From the NCBI RefSeq assembly GCF_014641635.1, contig NZ_BMIC01000001.1, positions 626,641-690,640 on the forward strand: a DNA stretch of 64,000 bases, in the 5' to 3' direction. Of this stretch, positions 50,072-59,021 are shown in pieces (position 1 is the stretch's first letter; the number at the start of each line of letters is the position of its first letter). This stretch comes from Aquaticitalea lipolytica. Lineage in GTDB: Bacteria; Bacteroidota; Bacteroidia; Flavobacteriales; Flavobacteriaceae. The notes beneath the pieces are model-generated. The model searched no databases. It was not told the origin of the DNA and saw only the letters and a list, made by a program, of their open reading frames with translations. The translations under genes and the position numbers were made by a program.

Positions 50072-51361
50072 TTATTCTTTTCTGTCGTTATGACGATTTG
50101 GTCTTTTGTTTCTGTTATTTCTATTTCTATTCGCATTTCCGCTTTTAGGCTTATTTGTGTTAGAATTCCTAGGATTAGCATTGCGCTGTCTACCTTGTCC
50201 TGGTTTAAAAGGTTCGGTTGATGCGTTTGGATCTGGCTCAAAACCTTCAATAATTTCACTCGGAATACGTTGGCCAACCAATTTTTCAATATCACGTAAA
50301 AACGATGTTTCGTCTGCACTTACTAACGACACTGCTTCACCACTTGCTCCTGCTCTACCAGTTCTACCAATTCGGTGTACATAGTCTTCAGAAATATTAG
50401 GCAATTCATAATTTACAACATGTGGTAATAACGGAATATCTAATCCACGAGCTGCAATATCTGTAGCCACCAACACTCTTGTTGTTCCTTTTTTAAATCC
50501 ATCGAGTGCTTTAGTACGAGCACCTTGACTTTTATTACCATGAATAGCCATTGCAGAAATATTGCTGCTTATTAGCTTTTTTGTAAGCTTATTGGCACCA
50601 TGCTTGGTACGCGTAAACACCAAAACCTGCTCCCAATTACCATCAGAAATTAACTTCACTAATAAGTCAGACTTTAACCCTTTTGCCACACGATACACTT
50701 TTTGGTCAATAGCATCAACAGTAGAATTTTCTGGAGTGGCTTCAACTAAAATTGGATGATGTAAAATATCATTTGCTAAAGCTTTAATGTCTTTTGAAAA
50801 AGTTGCCGAAAACAATAAATTTTGACGTTTAGCAGGCATTATGCTCATTATTTTTTTAATGTCGCGTAAAAATCCCATATCTAGCATTCTATCAGCTTCA
50901 TCTAGAACTAATATTTCAACATTAGCAAGCGATAGCAGTTTTTGATTGTGCAAATCTAACAAACGTCCAGGTGTTGCTATTAACACATCAACACCATTAC
51001 GCAAAGTAGCAACTTGAGGTCTTTGGTTAACACCTCCAAAAATTACTGTACTTCTAATATCTAAAAAAGCACTATACTCTTTAACATTATCATACACTTG
51101 TGCAGCCAATTCACGTGTTGGTGTTAATACCAATGCACGTATAGGACGATGACGTAATTGCTGACCTTGAGATAATATTTGCAACATTGGCAATGTAAAA
51201 CCAGCTGTTTTACCTGTACCAGTTTGTGCAGATGCTAAAACATCTTTACGTTCTAAAATTAAAGGAATCGCTTTTTGTTGTATTGGAGATGGTGTTGTAT
51301 AACCTTGTTTGCTGACTGCTTTTAATAAAGCATCAGATAAACCTAATGAATTAAATGACAT
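50072..51361 (-). CDS. DEAD-box RNA helicase (RhlE-like)
   Basis: 429 residues. All core motifs are present: Q motif ([12 protein letters not shown]), I AQTGTGKT, Ia [41 protein letters not shown] and [12 protein letters not shown]. The C-terminal tail (about 375-429) is Asn/Arg/Lys/Pro-rich and probably binds RNA. Unwinds structured RNA in ribosome assembly or mRNA decay; related to RhlE. Confidence 0.95.
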   Translation of the reverse strand: MSFNSLGLSDALLKAVSKQGYTTPSPIQQKAIPLILERKDVLASAQTGTGKTAGFTLPMLQILSQGQQLRHRPIRALVLTPTRELAAQVYDNVKEYSAFLDIRSTVIFGGVNQRPQVATLRNGVDVLIATPGRLLDLHNQKLLSLANVEILVLDEADRMLDMGFLRDIKKIMSIMPAKRQNLLFSATFSKDIKALANDILHHPILVEATPENSTVDAIDQKVYRVAKGLKSDLLVKLISDGNWEQVLVFTRTKHGANKLTKKLISSNISAMAIHGNKSQGARTKALDGFKKGTTRVLVATDIAARGLDIPLLPHVVNYELPNISEDYVHRIGRTGRAGASGEAVSLVSADETSFLRDIEKLVGQRIPSEIIEGFEPDPNASTEPFKPGQGRQRNANPRNSNTNKPKSGNANRNRNNRNKRPNRHNDRKE

Positions 51362-51416
51362 ATAAATTGTTTGTTAAATGACAATCTATTTTTTAGCGTC
51401 ATTCTTTTATTAGCTG

Positions 51417-51445
51417 CAAAGGTACTGCTAATTTATTCAGTGCAA
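51417..51445 (-). promoter_or_regulatory. Helicase promoter
   Basis: On the minus strand TTG (51445-51443), 18 bp, then TACCTTTG (51424-51417). Fits the Bacteroidota consensus. It is 56 bp upstream of the helicase start. Confidence 0.6.
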
Positions 51446-51507
51446 TTTTAATTGCTTGATTTTGTTAGAAAAATAACCGAAATTAGTAGTTTAAGTACTA
51501 TAAATAC

Positions 51508-52263
51508 ATGGACAGAAGAGAATTTACAAAAGGACTTTTGGCATCTGTATCGAGTTTTGCTCTTATAGACTCTCTTTTTGCTTATAATGCTTTTGGCTAC
51601 AACATAAAGCCAATTGCAAATCATTGGGCAATTCAATTAAACGAGTACTGTTCAGATTTAAAAACAGAAACTATTACTGCTACGCAATGGCAATCTAAAA
51701 TTGAAGACTTATATAACCAAATAGAGCTAGAAGACCTATTAAAATTCATAAAATTTGAAAACCTTATTAAAGGGTTTGAATATCCTAATCTTGGAGTAAA
51801 TACAAAACCTGTAAAATTTCCAAAACTAGAAGGTTTACCTGAACAAACTGTATTTATAAAAAAGATTTTTGGAATGAAAAAAAACAGAGCTATCATTCCG
51901 CATGGTCACAGTAATATGGCATCGGCTCATTTAATTTTAAAAGGAGAAATGCATTTACGGCATTATGAAAAAATTAGAAAAGAAAGTAACAATTTAATCA
52001 TAAAACCAAGCATTGATAAAATTGCCAAACTTGGTGAGAGTTCATCTATTTCTGATGAAAAAGATAATGTACATTGGTTTATAGCGCATACAGATACTGC
52101 TTTTACTTTTGATGTTATAATGATAGACTTAAATGGAAAATCTTACGACATACATAATTTAGATATTTACGAAAAGCAAAACCTTTCTGATGGTACTATG
52201 CGAGTTCCTTTATTAGATGTAGAAACTGCTCTAAAAAAATATGGTAAAGAAACACATCACTAA
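51508..52263 (+). CDS. Tat-exported cupin-like protein
   Basis: 251 residues. Twin-arginine signal MDRREFTKGLLASVSSFAL, ending at about LFA. The mature domain includes IIPHGHSNMASAHLILKGEMHLRHYEKI, in which paired His residues and a downstream His fit a metal-binding cupin. A cupin oxidoreductase or binding protein is plausible. It is divergent from the helicase. The cassette-like segment follows 80 bp after its stop. Confidence 0.68.
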   Translation: MDRREFTKGLLASVSSFALIDSLFAYNAFGYNIKPIANHWAIQLNEYCSDLKTETITATQWQSKIEDLYNQIELEDLLKFIKFENLIKGFEYPNLGVNTKPVKFPKLEGLPEQTVFIKKIFGMKKNRAIIPHGHSNMASAHLILKGEMHLRHYEKIRKESNNLIIKPSIDKIAKLGESSSISDEKDNVHWFIAHTDTAFTFDVIMIDLNGKSYDIHNLDIYEKQNLSDGTMRVPLLDVETALKKYGKETHH

Positions 52264-52341
52264 GCACAAAATCTCTGTCAAAGGCTCATAGGCTATTTAC
52301 TCAAAAAATAGTCTTTGATTTTGTCATAAAAAAAAGCGAAC

Positions 52342-52353
52342 TTCGTTTAACGT
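52342..52353. repeat. Left boundary inverted repeat of the cassette-like segment
   Basis: TTCGTTTAACGT, a perfect 12-bp reverse complement of 55025-55036, 2.7 kb away. Contains GTTTAAC, which fits the RYYYAAC core half-site of integron attC sites. Confidence 0.7.
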
Positions 52354-52402
52354 TGTATATAAATCATTAAAACGAATTCATATCCTTAAGTTGGCAATAA
52401 GT

Positions 52403-53206
52403 ATGAAAAAAATCGTGACAAAAGATAAACACTTATTTCGGATTATATTTCTTGCTTCAATTTTTCTGTTGTTGCTTAACGATTTGTTCTTAAAATTTGA
52501 GTATCATAATTATCTGACTGGAAAACTATCTGATTTTGCTGGACTATTTGCTTTTCCTTATTTTTTCAGCACGTTCTTTCCAAAGAAAATAAAACCGATT
52601 TACATATTGAGCGGAATTTTATTCGTGTTTTGGAAATCGGAATTATCACAACCGATTTTTGATTTTGCTCTCTCAAACGGAATTGGAATGAACCGAACAG
52701 TAGATTATTCGGACTTATTTGTGCTAACAATACTACCAATTTCTTATAAATATTGGAATTCTACTTCTCAACAAATTTTCGAACCAAAAAGAGTATTAAA
52801 ACCAATAATCATAACAATAAGTTGTATCTCATTTATTGCCACTACATTACCAAAGCACTATGAGAAAATTTCTTTAAAATCAGAATTCTCGACTAATGTA
52901 AATTCCGACTATCAAAACGTAAGAAACCAACTTAATCTTTATAAAGAAGGACTGTTCGAAAAAGACAATTATAGGATTGAACTTCCAGAAAAAAGAGCAC
53001 ATATTTTGACTTCAATAAAAGTCGACTCAATAAATGAAAATACAACAAGAATAGCATTAGATAGCATTTTGAGCTTCACGGTTGAGGGAAATGGATTTAT
53101 TTTCAGTAGAGGAATTAAGAAAAAGGATGTTGAATATGTTAGAAATTTAAATCAACCCGAAATTGAAAAGTTATTCTCGGAACAAATAAAAACCGAATTT
53201 GAATAA
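52403..53206 (+). CDS. Orphan membrane protein (cassette 1)
   Basis: 267 residues from the ATG at 52403 (12 bases upstream another ATG is possible). Four or five N-terminal helices (LFRIIFLASIFLLLLNDLFLK, then LSDFAGLFAFPYFFSTFF, IYILSGILFVFW, LFVLTILPISYKYW, VLKPIIITISCISFIATTLP), then a soluble C-terminal domain (about 150-267). No known family. Codon use and GC differ from neighbours (for example more CGG and GGA/CCG codons), which fits acquisition. It ends 9 bp before repeat B. Confidence 0.62.
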   Translation: MKKIVTKDKHLFRIIFLASIFLLLLNDLFLKFEYHNYLTGKLSDFAGLFAFPYFFSTFFPKKIKPIYILSGILFVFWKSELSQPIFDFALSNGIGMNRTVDYSDLFVLTILPISYKYWNSTSQQIFEPKRVLKPIIITISCISFIATTLPKHYEKISLKSEFSTNVNSDYQNVRNQLNLYKEGLFEKDNYRIELPEKRAHILTSIKVDSINENTTRIALDSILSFTVEGNGFIFSRGIKKKDVEYVRNLNQPEIEKLFSEQIKTEFE

Positions 53207-53218
53207 AAATAACTATTG

Positions 53219-53349
53219 CCAACAACGTGTAAGCGCAATAACTGCTGAATTACCTAATCGGAAATTCAACTCGTTTTGCTAAATTAGGTGCGTCAGCGGA
53301 AAGTACTCGCGCACTTTCCCGCAACTAATAATACACAAACACGTTAGCT
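53219..53349. repeat. Structured cassette repeat B
   Basis: 131 bp from CCAACAACGTGT to ACACGTTAGCT. Contains ACCTAAT/ATTAGGT inner pairing and the block GCGGAAA-GTA-CTCGCGCACTTTCCCG shared with repeat C. The 3' end, ACACAAACACGTTAGCTTT, also agrees with C and (first part) with D. Confidence 0.8.
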
Positions 53350-53359
53350 TTCATTTAAA

Positions 53360-53716
53360 ATGAGTGAAGAAATAAAAGTAATTAATGGTTATAAGATTTA
53401 TGAAAATCTTGAATATATAAGAATGCGACCTTGTGTAATTTTGACTTCAAAACCAATAACTGCTTTAGAAAACTATCTTTGGGGATATTGGACTTATGCG
53501 AATAAAAATTATAGTGGAGACCAAATATATAATGAAGGAGACCCTGATTTTAATGAATTTAAATGGTGGTTAAGTGGACAACCTAATATTCCTTTATCGA
53601 CAGGTCCAAGATTTTATAAATTATTACTAGAACAATGTGAAAATGACGAAGAAAAGGCGTTCGAATTATTCTATGAAAAGTTGGATGAGTTTAAACAAAT
53701 AAAAACGAAAAGCTAA
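53360..53716 (+). CDS. Orphan small protein (cassette 2)
   Basis: 118 residues, soluble, no signal peptide. Acidic, Tyr/Trp-rich: GYKIYENLEYIRMRPCVILTSKPITALENYLWGYWTY and FNEFKWWLSGQPNIPLSTGPRFYKLL. I know no family. It begins 10 bp after GTTAGCT of repeat B, and its stop codon lies inside AGCTAAC, the first 7 bases of repeat C; this close fit of gene to boundaries is what cassette genes show. Confidence 0.62.
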   Translation: MSEEIKVINGYKIYENLEYIRMRPCVILTSKPITALENYLWGYWTYANKNYSGDQIYNEGDPDFNEFKWWLSGQPNIPLSTGPRFYKLLLEQCENDEEKAFELFYEKLDEFKQIKTKS

Positions 53717-53843
53717 CACCGACTATAATTCATTGCTTCTGACTTTCCTCTCGGAAAGTCCTTGCAAATTTGCTATCTTCGGTTTACGGCGGAAAATCCT
53801 CGCGCACTTTCCCGTTACTGACGCTTACACAAAACCGTTAGCT
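53711..53843. repeat. Structured cassette repeat C
   Basis: 133 bp from AGCTAAC to GTTAGCT, a perfect 7-bp inverted pair. CTTTCCTCTCGGAAAG-type and GGTTTACGGC stems lie within. The 3' half repeats B: GCGGAAA, CTCGCGCACTTTCCCG and TACACAAA--CGTTAGCTTT. A frame read from 53733 is spurious. Confidence 0.8.
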
Positions 53844-53945
53844 TTAATATGGCAAATGACATTAAATCAATCAATTATTATTAAAGATAAACGCAACCAT
53901 TTGATAAAGTTTCCATCTATATTATAAGCTTAAAACAAACTTCTT

Positions 53946-54953
53946 ATGAAAAAATTAGTTTTAGTTGCTTTAACATTCTTTATTATTGGTTGCAGCAATA
54001 ATGAAAATATATCTGAACCCAACAACTTGAGCTCAATTGATGTATATGTTGCTGGGCAAAAAGAAGGAAATGCAACTTATTGGAAAAATAACACTGAAAT
54101 CACTCTAGACAATGGCGGATTTAGTGGTTCAACTGCTGATAAAATTATTGTTCAGAATAACAATGTTTATGTTTTTGGAAGAGGTGATTCTACATATTTA
54201 CTATGGGAAAATGGTAGTGTAACAAACTTAAATGAAGAATTTCAAGAACCAAGCTATGAGGTAGACTATATAACAGATATGATAATAGATGGTAATGATG
54301 TGTATTTTATAGGATATTTAAAGAGCTCGACCAATCCGACAACTTATGATTTGGTTTATTGGAAAAATGGTATAAAGACGGTCATTCTTACAAATTGCAT
54401 TTTTAGACATCAACAATCTTCAATTAAAATCATTAATGATAACGTTTATGTTTTTTCAAAAAACGATAATAATCAAAAAGGTGTTTTTACAAATAATAGT
54501 TTTAATCCTATTGACTCTGGACATTTAGCTTATGGTATAACAACAAAAGAAAATGAAATTTACACCTACGGTTCAATAATAGGAAATTCAGATATAACAG
54601 GTTTTTACAAAAATGTTATAACTGGTATAGAAACAACTAATGAACAATCTATTGAAAATTTGGCTTTTGATGTGAGTGATATTTATACCGTAGTTTATCA
54701 CAATGATAATAATGCTTTTAGTTCACGCAGAGAAATTTTAAAAAACAATGAATCTTATTATATTTCACCTGAGGGATTTGAATCACATATTGTTGACTTA
54801 AAAGTCAAAAATGGCAATGTTTATACTATAGTAAGAGAATTGATTTCTGCCAATTATGGCCCAAATAAGTTGTTGATCAATAATAATACTGAATTAGTTT
54901 TAGATGAAAATCCTTCTAACTTTTTGAATAACATATTTATAGTTGAGAATTAG
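53946..54953 (+). CDS. Orphan lipoprotein, probable beta-propeller (cassette 3)
   Basis: 335 residues. Lipobox FFIIGCSNN (Cys about 16). The mature chain has repeats of the form V/I-Y-V-A/F-G...YW-K-N...T-x-L (compare VDVYVAGQKEGNATYWKNNTEITL, NNVYVFGRGDSTYLLWENGSVTNL, NDVYFIGYLKSSTNPTTYDLVYWKNGI), about seven in all, which suggests a beta-propeller. Ligand unknown. It begins 102 bp after repeat C and ends 31 bp before repeat D. Confidence 0.68.
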   Translation: MKKLVLVALTFFIIGCSNNENISEPNNLSSIDVYVAGQKEGNATYWKNNTEITLDNGGFSGSTADKIIVQNNNVYVFGRGDSTYLLWENGSVTNLNEEFQEPSYEVDYITDMIIDGNDVYFIGYLKSSTNPTTYDLVYWKNGIKTVILTNCIFRHQQSSIKIINDNVYVFSKNDNNQKGVFTNNSFNPIDSGHLAYGITTKENEIYTYGSIIGNSDITGFYKNVITGIETTNEQSIENLAFDVSDIYTVVYHNDNNAFSSRREILKNNESYYISPEGFESHIVDLKVKNGNVYTIVRELISANYGPNKLLINNNTELVLDENPSNFLNNIFIVEN

Positions 54954-54986
54954 GAATAATAAAAATTATAAACAGCAAGATACTAA

Positions 54987-55036
54987 GGCAAACAATGGCT
55001 ATAAGTAATTGCAAGTACACAAACACGTTAAACGAA
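54987..55036. repeat. Short cassette repeat D with right boundary inverted repeat
   Basis: GGCAAACAATGGCTATAAG is a shortened relative of the 5' part of B (CCAACAACGTGTAAG), and TACACAAACACGTTA equals the 3' part of B, followed by AACGAA. Bases 55025-55036 (ACGTTAAACGAA) are the perfect reverse complement of 52342-52353. Confidence 0.72.
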
Positions 55037-55040
55037 CCAC

Positions 55041-55721
55041 CTAAAAAAACTCACTATACTGCATCACTCTAAAATCGAAGGTATTAAACTTTGGATTTTT
55101 AGTCTTAAGGTGTTTGTAAAGTGGTAGTTTACTTATTGAAATATTTGCAGCTCCAGAGCCAGAGGTTAGCGATACTGTTTTTATTGTTCGAGCTTCTTGG
55201 GTCGATTCCATTACTTTACTTGAAATGACAAATTGGTGAATTCGAGGTACTTCGTTTGAGACAACTTCAAGTTTTATGTTATAATCTTTTATATGTTTCC
55301 TAAAAAAATATTCTGGTCCGTTTTTACTGTTTCCTCCTGTAAATAATAAGGTATCTATATTAGGATACTTTTTTAAATACCCAATAACATCACGAAGTAC
55401 AATGTTTTGCATTCCTAAATCTGAAGCATCAATTTTTTCGCGTTCGGCACTTTCAACAATATCGCAAACACCTATTTTTTGTTGTATTAAAAACTGTTTA
55501 CGTTCATTAATGGCTTCTTGCGAATTGTCGTAACGTAAGTTTAAATTATGAATTTTTTCAATAAACAACCAAAGGGAATTGTAATAACTTCCGTAGCAAA
55601 AATCGACATCCTTTTCTAATAATTCACCTGTTGAAAATCTTGGTGGAGGTAATGTACCAACAATTAGTTTTGTAGTATCATCTTGAATAAATGGCTGATA
55701 TGGATGTTTGTGTTTAAACAT
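55041..55721 (-). CDS. Uracil-DNA glycosylase-superfamily-like protein
   Basis: 226 residues from ATG at 55721; an ATG at 55733 adds MTKN, whose codons fall in a worn TGTCATTCC-type repeat end. LIVGTLPPPRFSTGELLEKDVDFCYGSYYNSLW is the UDG-superfamily motif 1 layout (GT-PP and GSYYN-W), and LLFTGGNSKNGPEYFF with KLEVVSNEVPRIH could be the second motif region. DNA-base excision or a related fold is possible; key catalytic residues are not certain. It borders the cassette segment. Confidence 0.5.
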   Translation of the reverse strand: MFKHKHPYQPFIQDDTTKLIVGTLPPPRFSTGELLEKDVDFCYGSYYNSLWLFIEKIHNLNLRYDNSQEAINERKQFLIQQKIGVCDIVESAEREKIDASDLGMQNIVLRDVIGYLKKYPNIDTLLFTGGNSKNGPEYFFRKHIKDYNIKLEVVSNEVPRIHQFVISSKVMESTQEARTIKTVSLTSGSGAANISISKLPLYKHLKTKNPKFNTFDFRVMQYSEFF

Positions 55722-55810
55722 GTTTTTTGTCATTCCTGAATTAAATATTAAGGCTATTCCGTTTTGTAAAAACTTATAATTTTCGTATTTTATCTATTAA
55801 ACAAATTATT

Positions 55811-55942
55811 ATGGGAAAAGGAGATAAAAAATCGAGACGTGGTAAAATACAACGAGGCACTTATGGTGTTCGTCGTCCGAAAATTAAAAAGCGTCCAACT
55901 ACTTTAGAAAAAATTAGCATCGATAAAAAATCGAAGCCTTAA
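55811..55942 (+). CDS. 30S ribosomal protein Thx (bTHX)
   Basis: 43 residues: MGKGDKKSRRGKIQRGTYGV followed by RRPKIKKRPTT. The very basic N-terminus and the GKGDKKSRRGKI signature identify the small Thx protein that sits at the top of the 30S subunit in Thermus and Bacteroidota. It ends base-to-base with the convergent yaaA. Confidence 0.9.
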   Translation: MGKGDKKSRRGKIQRGTYGVRRPKIKKRPTTLEKISIDKKSKP

Positions 55943-56701
55943 TTATCTGGTAAAAACCAATTCGTTTTCTGACGACATTGCTTCACTAAACGCGTAGCCT
56001 TCATAATTAAAGCCTTTTATGTCATCTAATGTATTTGCATTACTGTCTATAATATAACGCGTCATGTAGCCTCTAGCAAGCTTGGCAAAGGTCATAATAG
56101 TTTTATATTCTCCGTTTTTAAAGTCTTTAAAATTTGCAGTTACCACATGAACTTTTAAAGCTTTGGTGTCTATAGCTTTAAAATATTCGTTACTAGCCAA
56201 ATTAAGAAGAAACTCATCGTCTTTTAACTCTTCATTTAATGCTTTTACTATAGCCTTTTTCCAGAATTCATAAAGATTTTTATGCTTACCAACTGGAAAC
56301 TTTGTTCCCATTTCTAATCGATAAGGCTGCATTAAATCTAACGGTTTTAACAAACCATATTGTCCAGAAATAATTCTGACTTTATCTTGTACTATATCAA
56401 TTTTATCTTTTGGTATTGTGTAGGCATCTAAACCTCTATACACATCGCCACTAAAGGCATAAATTGCTGGTCGTGCATTATCTTTTGTAAATGGTAAGCT
56501 CCACTCTTGATTACGCTCGTAATTTAACTGTCCTAAAGCATCAGAAATACTCATTAGCTTTGAAAGGCTTTTAGCAGATTTCTTTTTTAATAGTTTATTA
56601 ATTCGCTCTGCTTCTGATAAAAAAAGAGCTTCCGACGTTTTGGCTGTTGGTAATTTACTTTCAAAATCGAGAGATTTTGCTGGAGATAATACGAGTTTCA
56701 T
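55943..56701 (-). CDS. yaaA: Peroxide stress protein YaaA
   Basis: 252 residues from the ATG at 56701; a GTG 6 bases earlier would add two residues. MKLVLSPAKSLDFE, then AIYAFSGDVYRGLDAYTI, ISGQYGLLKPLDLMQPYRLEMG, NLASNEYFKAID and KLARGYMTRYI are the YaaA (DUF328) landmarks. It lowers free iron and DNA damage during H2O2 stress in E. coli. Monocistronic. Confidence 0.95.
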   Translation of the reverse strand: MKLVLSPAKSLDFESKLPTAKTSEALFLSEAERINKLLKKKSAKSLSKLMSISDALGQLNYERNQEWSLPFTKDNARPAIYAFSGDVYRGLDAYTIPKDKIDIVQDKVRIISGQYGLLKPLDLMQPYRLEMGTKFPVGKHKNLYEFWKKAIVKALNEELKDDEFLLNLASNEYFKAIDTKALKVHVVTANFKDFKNGEYKTIMTFAKLARGYMTRYIIDSNANTLDDIKGFNYEGYAFSEAMSSENELVFTR

Positions 56702-56792
56702 AAGCACTTATATATTTATTCAAATTTACAATTACCTACGATAAAATAAAAGGTGATGGTTTTATATTTTTTATTATAAACATTGCTAAAGT

Positions 56793-57158
56793 CTATGATA
56801 AGACTTCTTGCCCAAACTGAATAACATATTTATTATTATCGTAAATGGCAAATTCGCGCATATTCCAATCAAATGTTTCTATAGGATAACAAATCTCAAC
56901 TTTATCTTTAAGCGACTTCCATAAAGCTTCAACATCATTCACCTTTATATAAAATGAACCAGTAAATGTAGGTGTAGAAAAAGGCATGTGTGCATTAGGT
57001 TTGGCTAACATAATATCTACATCATCTTTAGATAAAGAAGCCCATTGCCAGTCTTCGTTTTTTTCTAAACAGATAAAACCTAATTGTGTTGTATAAAATG
57101 CAATAGTTTCTTCTAATTGCTCTGTGTAAAGCATTGGAACAAGTTGATTGAATTTCAT
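56793..57158 (-). CDS. VOC-superfamily (glyoxalase/bleomycin-resistance) protein
   Basis: 121 residues, one VOC domain: QLVPMLYTEQLEETIAFYTTQLGFICLEKNEDWQWASLSKDDVDIML and GSFYIKVNDVEALWKSLKDK, with a C-terminal DWNMREFAIYDNNKYVIQFG. A metal-dependent glyoxalase, dioxygenase or antibiotic-binding role is possible; His/Glu metal ligands are not clearly complete, so a ligand-binding role is as likely. Confidence 0.85.
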   Translation of the reverse strand: MKFNQLVPMLYTEQLEETIAFYTTQLGFICLEKNEDWQWASLSKDDVDIMLAKPNAHMPFSTPTFTGSFYIKVNDVEALWKSLKDKVEICYPIETFDWNMREFAIYDNNKYVIQFGQEVLS

Positions 57159-57246
57159 CTATTTATAATTATTTGTTTTTAAAGATCAGATGCAATGCAC
57201 AAATTGTAAATTTGGAGACCGCATTTCATAATAAAAAAACTTAAAA

Positions 57247-58296
57247 TTACTCTAACTCCATATCTTGATGCTTGGCATAGTTTCGCCATTTCTCGATACA
57301 TTGTTGCATATCTTCTGGCAACTCAGAATTGAAACTTAAAAACTCTCCTGTTTTAGGGTGTTTAAAGCCAAGCGTTTTTGCATGTAATGCTTGTCGTGGT
57401 AATACTTTAAAGCAGTTTTCTACAAACTGTTTGTACTTTGTAAAGGTTGTGCCTTTTAGTATACGCTCACCTCCATAACGTTCGTCATTAAAAAGTGTGT
57501 GACCTATATGTTTCATGTGCACACGTATTTGGTGTGTACGTCCTGTTTCGAGAATACAAGACACTAAAGTAACATAGCCTAAACGCTCAATAACTTTATA
57601 ATGCGTTACTGCTGGTTTTCCTTTGTCTTCATCATCATCTAAAAACACGGCATTTTGTAAACGGTTTTTTGGGTGTCTGCCAATATTACCTTCTATAGTA
57701 CCTTCGTCTTCTTCAATATTTCCCCAAACTATTGCTACATACTCACGCTGACTGGTTTTATTAAAAAACTGTTTAGACAAATTTGTCATTGCCTTTTCAG
57801 TTTTAGCAATAACTAAAAGTCCGCTTGTATCTTTATCTATTCTGTGTACCAAACCAGGTCGCTCGCTTGAGTTGTTTGGTAAATTTTCAAAATGATACAC
57901 CAATGCGTTTATTAATGTACCAGAATAATTACCATGTCCTGGATGAACCACCATTCCTGCTGCCTTATTGATTACTAAAAGCTCGTCATCTTCATAAACA
58001 ATATCTAAAGGGATATTTTCTGGCGTTAGTAAATACTCGTAAGGTGGATGCTCAAAAAGAACTCTAATTTTATCTAAAGGCTTTACTTTGTAGTTGGACT
58101 TTACAGGTGTATCATTTACATAAATACTGCCATCTTTAGCTGCTGCCTGAATTTTATTTCGAGTCGCATTTTCAATACGATTCATTAAGTATTTATCAAT
58201 ACGAAGTGGTGCCTGACCTTTATCTACTGTAAAAGCATGATGCTCGTACAACTCGTCATCGTAGTTGTCGTCTGAAGTAATTGTTGTATCTGTCAT
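57247..58296 (-). CDS. RluA-family 23S rRNA pseudouridine synthase (RluD-like)
   Basis: 349 residues. N-terminal S4 domain (RIDKYLMNRIENATRNKIQAAAKDGSIYVN) and the catalytic domain: PLDIVYEDDELLVINKAAGMVVHPG, RPGLVHRIDKDTSGLLVIAKT (catalytic Asp) and TGRTHQIRVHMKHIGH. It isomerises uridines in 23S rRNA; RluD is the likeliest subtype but RluC cannot be excluded by eye. It lies 2 bp after the PASTA gene. Confidence 0.93.
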   Translation of the reverse strand: MTDTTITSDDNYDDELYEHHAFTVDKGQAPLRIDKYLMNRIENATRNKIQAAAKDGSIYVNDTPVKSNYKVKPLDKIRVLFEHPPYEYLLTPENIPLDIVYEDDELLVINKAAGMVVHPGHGNYSGTLINALVYHFENLPNNSSERPGLVHRIDKDTSGLLVIAKTEKAMTNLSKQFFNKTSQREYVAIVWGNIEEDEGTIEGNIGRHPKNRLQNAVFLDDDEDKGKPAVTHYKVIERLGYVTLVSCILETGRTHQIRVHMKHIGHTLFNDERYGGERILKGTTFTKYKQFVENCFKVLPRQALHAKTLGFKHPKTGEFLSFNSELPEDMQQCIEKWRNYAKHQDMELE

Positions 58297-58298
58297 TT

Positions 58299-58859
58299 TT
58301 AGTCTGCTGCACGATTACCATTACCTAAAACCAAATCTATTTTGGATGTTAATGGCAACATATCACCAGCTTTTATAGGTTTACCAGCAAATTTAAGTGC
58401 TAGTACTTCGTCTTTAGCAATATAATCGCTATAAGTAATATTTCCTACCTCAAAACCTAAAGCTTCTAAAGTCGGCTTTGCTTGTCTGAAAGTACGACTT
58501 ACAACATTTGGCACTGCCACTTTACGATAACCTGATGGATTTAATATTAAGTATATTTTACGGTCTTCTTTAACTTGAGTTCCTGCTAAAGGGTATTGTT
58601 CTATTACTGAATATTTTGGGTATTTTGGATTAAAATTAGCCGAGTCTTGGATTTCCATTGCCAAATCTTTGTCATCTAATTCAATTTGAACAGTTTCTAG
58701 TGTTTTTCCTTTTAGGTCTGGCACTTCTACAAAACTTCCATGATTGGTTCTAAAACTTAACCATTGTAAAAGTATAAAGCATAATACTACTAGCGCAACA
58801 ATTGCTATTACAATTTGTTTTAAAAATACTTTACTGGTAAGAAAATTTTTAAGGCTCAT
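58299..58859 (-). CDS. PASTA-domain membrane protein
   Basis: 186 residues. One membrane helix (VFLKQIVIAIVALVVLCFILLQWLSF), then two PASTA repeats (VPDLKGKTLETVQIELDDKDLAMEIQDSANFNPKYP-, VAVPNVVSRTFRQAKPTLEALGFEVGNITYSDYI). PASTA binds peptidoglycan or beta-lactams; the protein is divergent from ddl and may act in cell-wall sensing. It precedes rluD-like by 2 bp. Confidence 0.92.
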   Translation of the reverse strand: MSLKNFLTSKVFLKQIVIAIVALVVLCFILLQWLSFRTNHGSFVEVPDLKGKTLETVQIELDDKDLAMEIQDSANFNPKYPKYSVIEQYPLAGTQVKEDRKIYLILNPSGYRKVAVPNVVSRTFRQAKPTLEALGFEVGNITYSDYIAKDEVLALKFAGKPIKAGDMLPLTSKIDLVLGNGNRAAD

Positions 58860-59021
58860 TACTGTTTTTTATAAAAGACAAATATATAAAAAGAGAATCG
58901 TTTTATCTTTTGCTTTTAATGTGATATTTTAGCTTAACTAATAATAGATACGTTTTATTGTTAGTTTTAGATTAAAATGATTGTATAATTAATATAAACT
59001 CTCACTTTACTGAGAAGTGCC

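Noticed and set aside
50070-50319. N-terminal extension of the DUF6500-like gene
   Set aside because: It would overlap the helicase tail out of frame, and its sequence is that of the helicase Asn/Arg-rich segment.
53733-53927. 64-residue open frame in repeat C
   Set aside because: It lies inside the conserved structured repeat; its sequence follows the repeat, not a protein pattern, and there is no plausible start region.
52342-55036. Classical integron with attI and intI
   Set aside because: No recombinase gene and no promoter/attI pair is visible in the window, and the inner sites deviate by one base from the attC core consensus.
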